Source of the DNA: Candidatus Thorarchaeota archaeon
GTDB lineage: Archaea > Asgardarchaeota > Thorarchaeia > Thorarchaeales > Thorarchaeaceae
Direction: 5' to 3'
NCBI GenBank assembly: GCA_013138615.1
Contig: WTCK01000240.1
Coordinates: 1 to 5,507, forward strand
DNA length: 5,507 nt
Position 1 is the stretch's first letter. Every line of letters begins with the position of its first letter. Below, piece by piece: positions 4,876 through 5,507 of this stretch. A model generated the notes under the pieces. That model did no database searches, was not told the origin of the DNA, and saw nothing but the letters and a program-made list of their open reading frames with translations. The position numbers and the translations under genes were made by a program.

Positions 4876-5507
4876 CAGGCGTTTTCGAATTTAGGGGGCG
4901 CTCTATTCGGGAGATTTGCCCCTCTATTTCTTCTTTGATATCGGTTTCGCCAGCAACGGCAGCGATTCTCTGGACTGCTTTAAGACTGTGAATCAAAGTA
5001 TCTAACCATGAGAAGAGGTCTCCAGGGTAAACCCACAGCTCGTATTTCTCCTGCAATTTCTGGGCAATACCTAGCGGATTAAGCCCTTTCTTCCTGGCGT
5101 CCACAATCCATCTACCCAGCTTGATGCGACCGTGGTTACACTCTGGAAAATCCCGGCAGCCGCATCCAAAGAAATCCAAGGTCCATCGCCCGAACAACTC
5201 AAACACCCACTTCGGAAGTCTAGTTGCACCTCCACGTGGCTGTTTCATATCAGTCAGGTCTGCAAACACACCTGAGAAAAGGCGCGTTGGCATGTGGGTT
5301 CTGAATGCTGAATTAATCTCGCTCTGAAGCTTGGGACTGAGATAGACATTCTCGAAGGGGTCAAGCAGGATGGCGATATCGAGCACGTCCATTGAGGTCA
5401 CTTGCTTCTGAACTTCAAATCCAGAAGTAGGTGTGAGGAATGACACGGATGTTGCTCGCCCCAGAGCGGTTGGATGTGCGCCACCCTCGCGAACACGAAT
5501 CATATGT
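4868..5507 (-). CDS. C-terminal part of a probable DEAD/DEAH superfamily 2 helicase with a DUF5814-like end
   Basis: The frame is open through the right edge. The first ATG (5503) is preceded by another sense codon in frame, so the visible ~212 residues are very probably the end of a larger protein. Counting from the ATG, PTALGRATSVSFLTP (11-25) resembles the helix-turn-helix region that follows the motor domains of Ski2/Hel308-like helicases. A segment CGC-x5-CNH (Cys114, Cys116, Cys122, His124) could bind a metal. It is followed by ARKKGLNPLGIAQKLQEKY (136-154) and VYPGDLFSWLDTLI (158-171). From memory this pattern matches the C-terminal DUF5814 region of archaeal DEAD/DEAH helicases of about 700-850 residues. 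The helicase motifs themselves are outside the window, so ATPase activity cannot be confirmed. The last ~25 residues are charged and probably flexible. The assignment to a helicase is moderately sure; that it is a real, 5'-truncated gene is near certain. Confidence 0.7.
   Translation of the reverse strand, partial: HMIRVREGGAHPTALGRATSVSFLTPTSGFEVQKQVTSMDVLDIAILLDPFENVYLSPKLQSEINSAFRTHMPTRLFSGVFADLTDMKQPRGGATRLPKWVFELFGRWTLDFFGCGCRDFPECNHGRIKLGRWIVDARKKGLNPLGIAQKLQEKYELWVYPGDLFSWLDTLIHSLKAVQRIAAVAGETDIKEEIEGQISRIERPLNSKTPEK

Overview
This window is archaeal. It encodes a methylene-tetrahydromethanopterin reductase (Mer), a small archaeal membrane protein of the DUF131/TIGR00304 type, an endonuclease Q fragment and a fragment that resembles the C-terminus of an archaeal DUF5814-type helicase. 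Ribosome binding sites match the archaeal anti-Shine-Dalgarno well, and GTG or TTG starts are frequent. Mer, mid-range base composition and mostly hypothetical accessory genes fit an uncultured non-halophilic archaeon using the tetrahydromethanopterin C1 (Wood-Ljungdahl) pathway. Asgard, Bathyarchaeia or a euryarchaeal lineage are all possible; I cannot place it further.

Left part, minus strand (1-1367): a medium-chain dehydrogenase/reductase is followed closely by the first ~120 residues of endonuclease Q (EndoQ), a PHP-domain nuclease of deaminated-base repair, which runs off the left edge. The two are probably co-transcribed from the divergent intergenic region at 1368-1522. The dehydrogenase keeps its four structural-zinc cysteines but has lost two of the usual catalytic-zinc ligands.

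Centre, plus strand (1523-4491): mer is read away from the dehydrogenase and has a perfect AGGAGG site. After 61 bases comes a tight three-gene cluster: a metallo-beta-lactamase/beta-CASP nuclease of the mRNA 3'-end-processing/YSH1 type, an unrecognised 187-residue protein whose start abuts the nuclease stop, and the DUF131-like membrane protein whose start overlaps the end of the unknown gene. The arrangement points to translational coupling and possibly a shared role.

Right part (4492-5507): a TATA-like element precedes a small zinc-ribbon protein on the plus strand. It converges on the minus-strand C-terminal fragment of a probable superfamily 2 helicase. The two stop codons are 11 bases apart and sit on a perfect 14-base palindrome flanked by A5 and T5 runs, which could terminate transcription in both directions.

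No rRNA, tRNA, CRISPR array, insertion sequence or other mobile element was seen. The main points for follow-up are the zinc-ligand-deficient dehydrogenase, the insertion in Mer, the nuclease-unknown-membrane protein cluster and the palindrome between the convergent genes.
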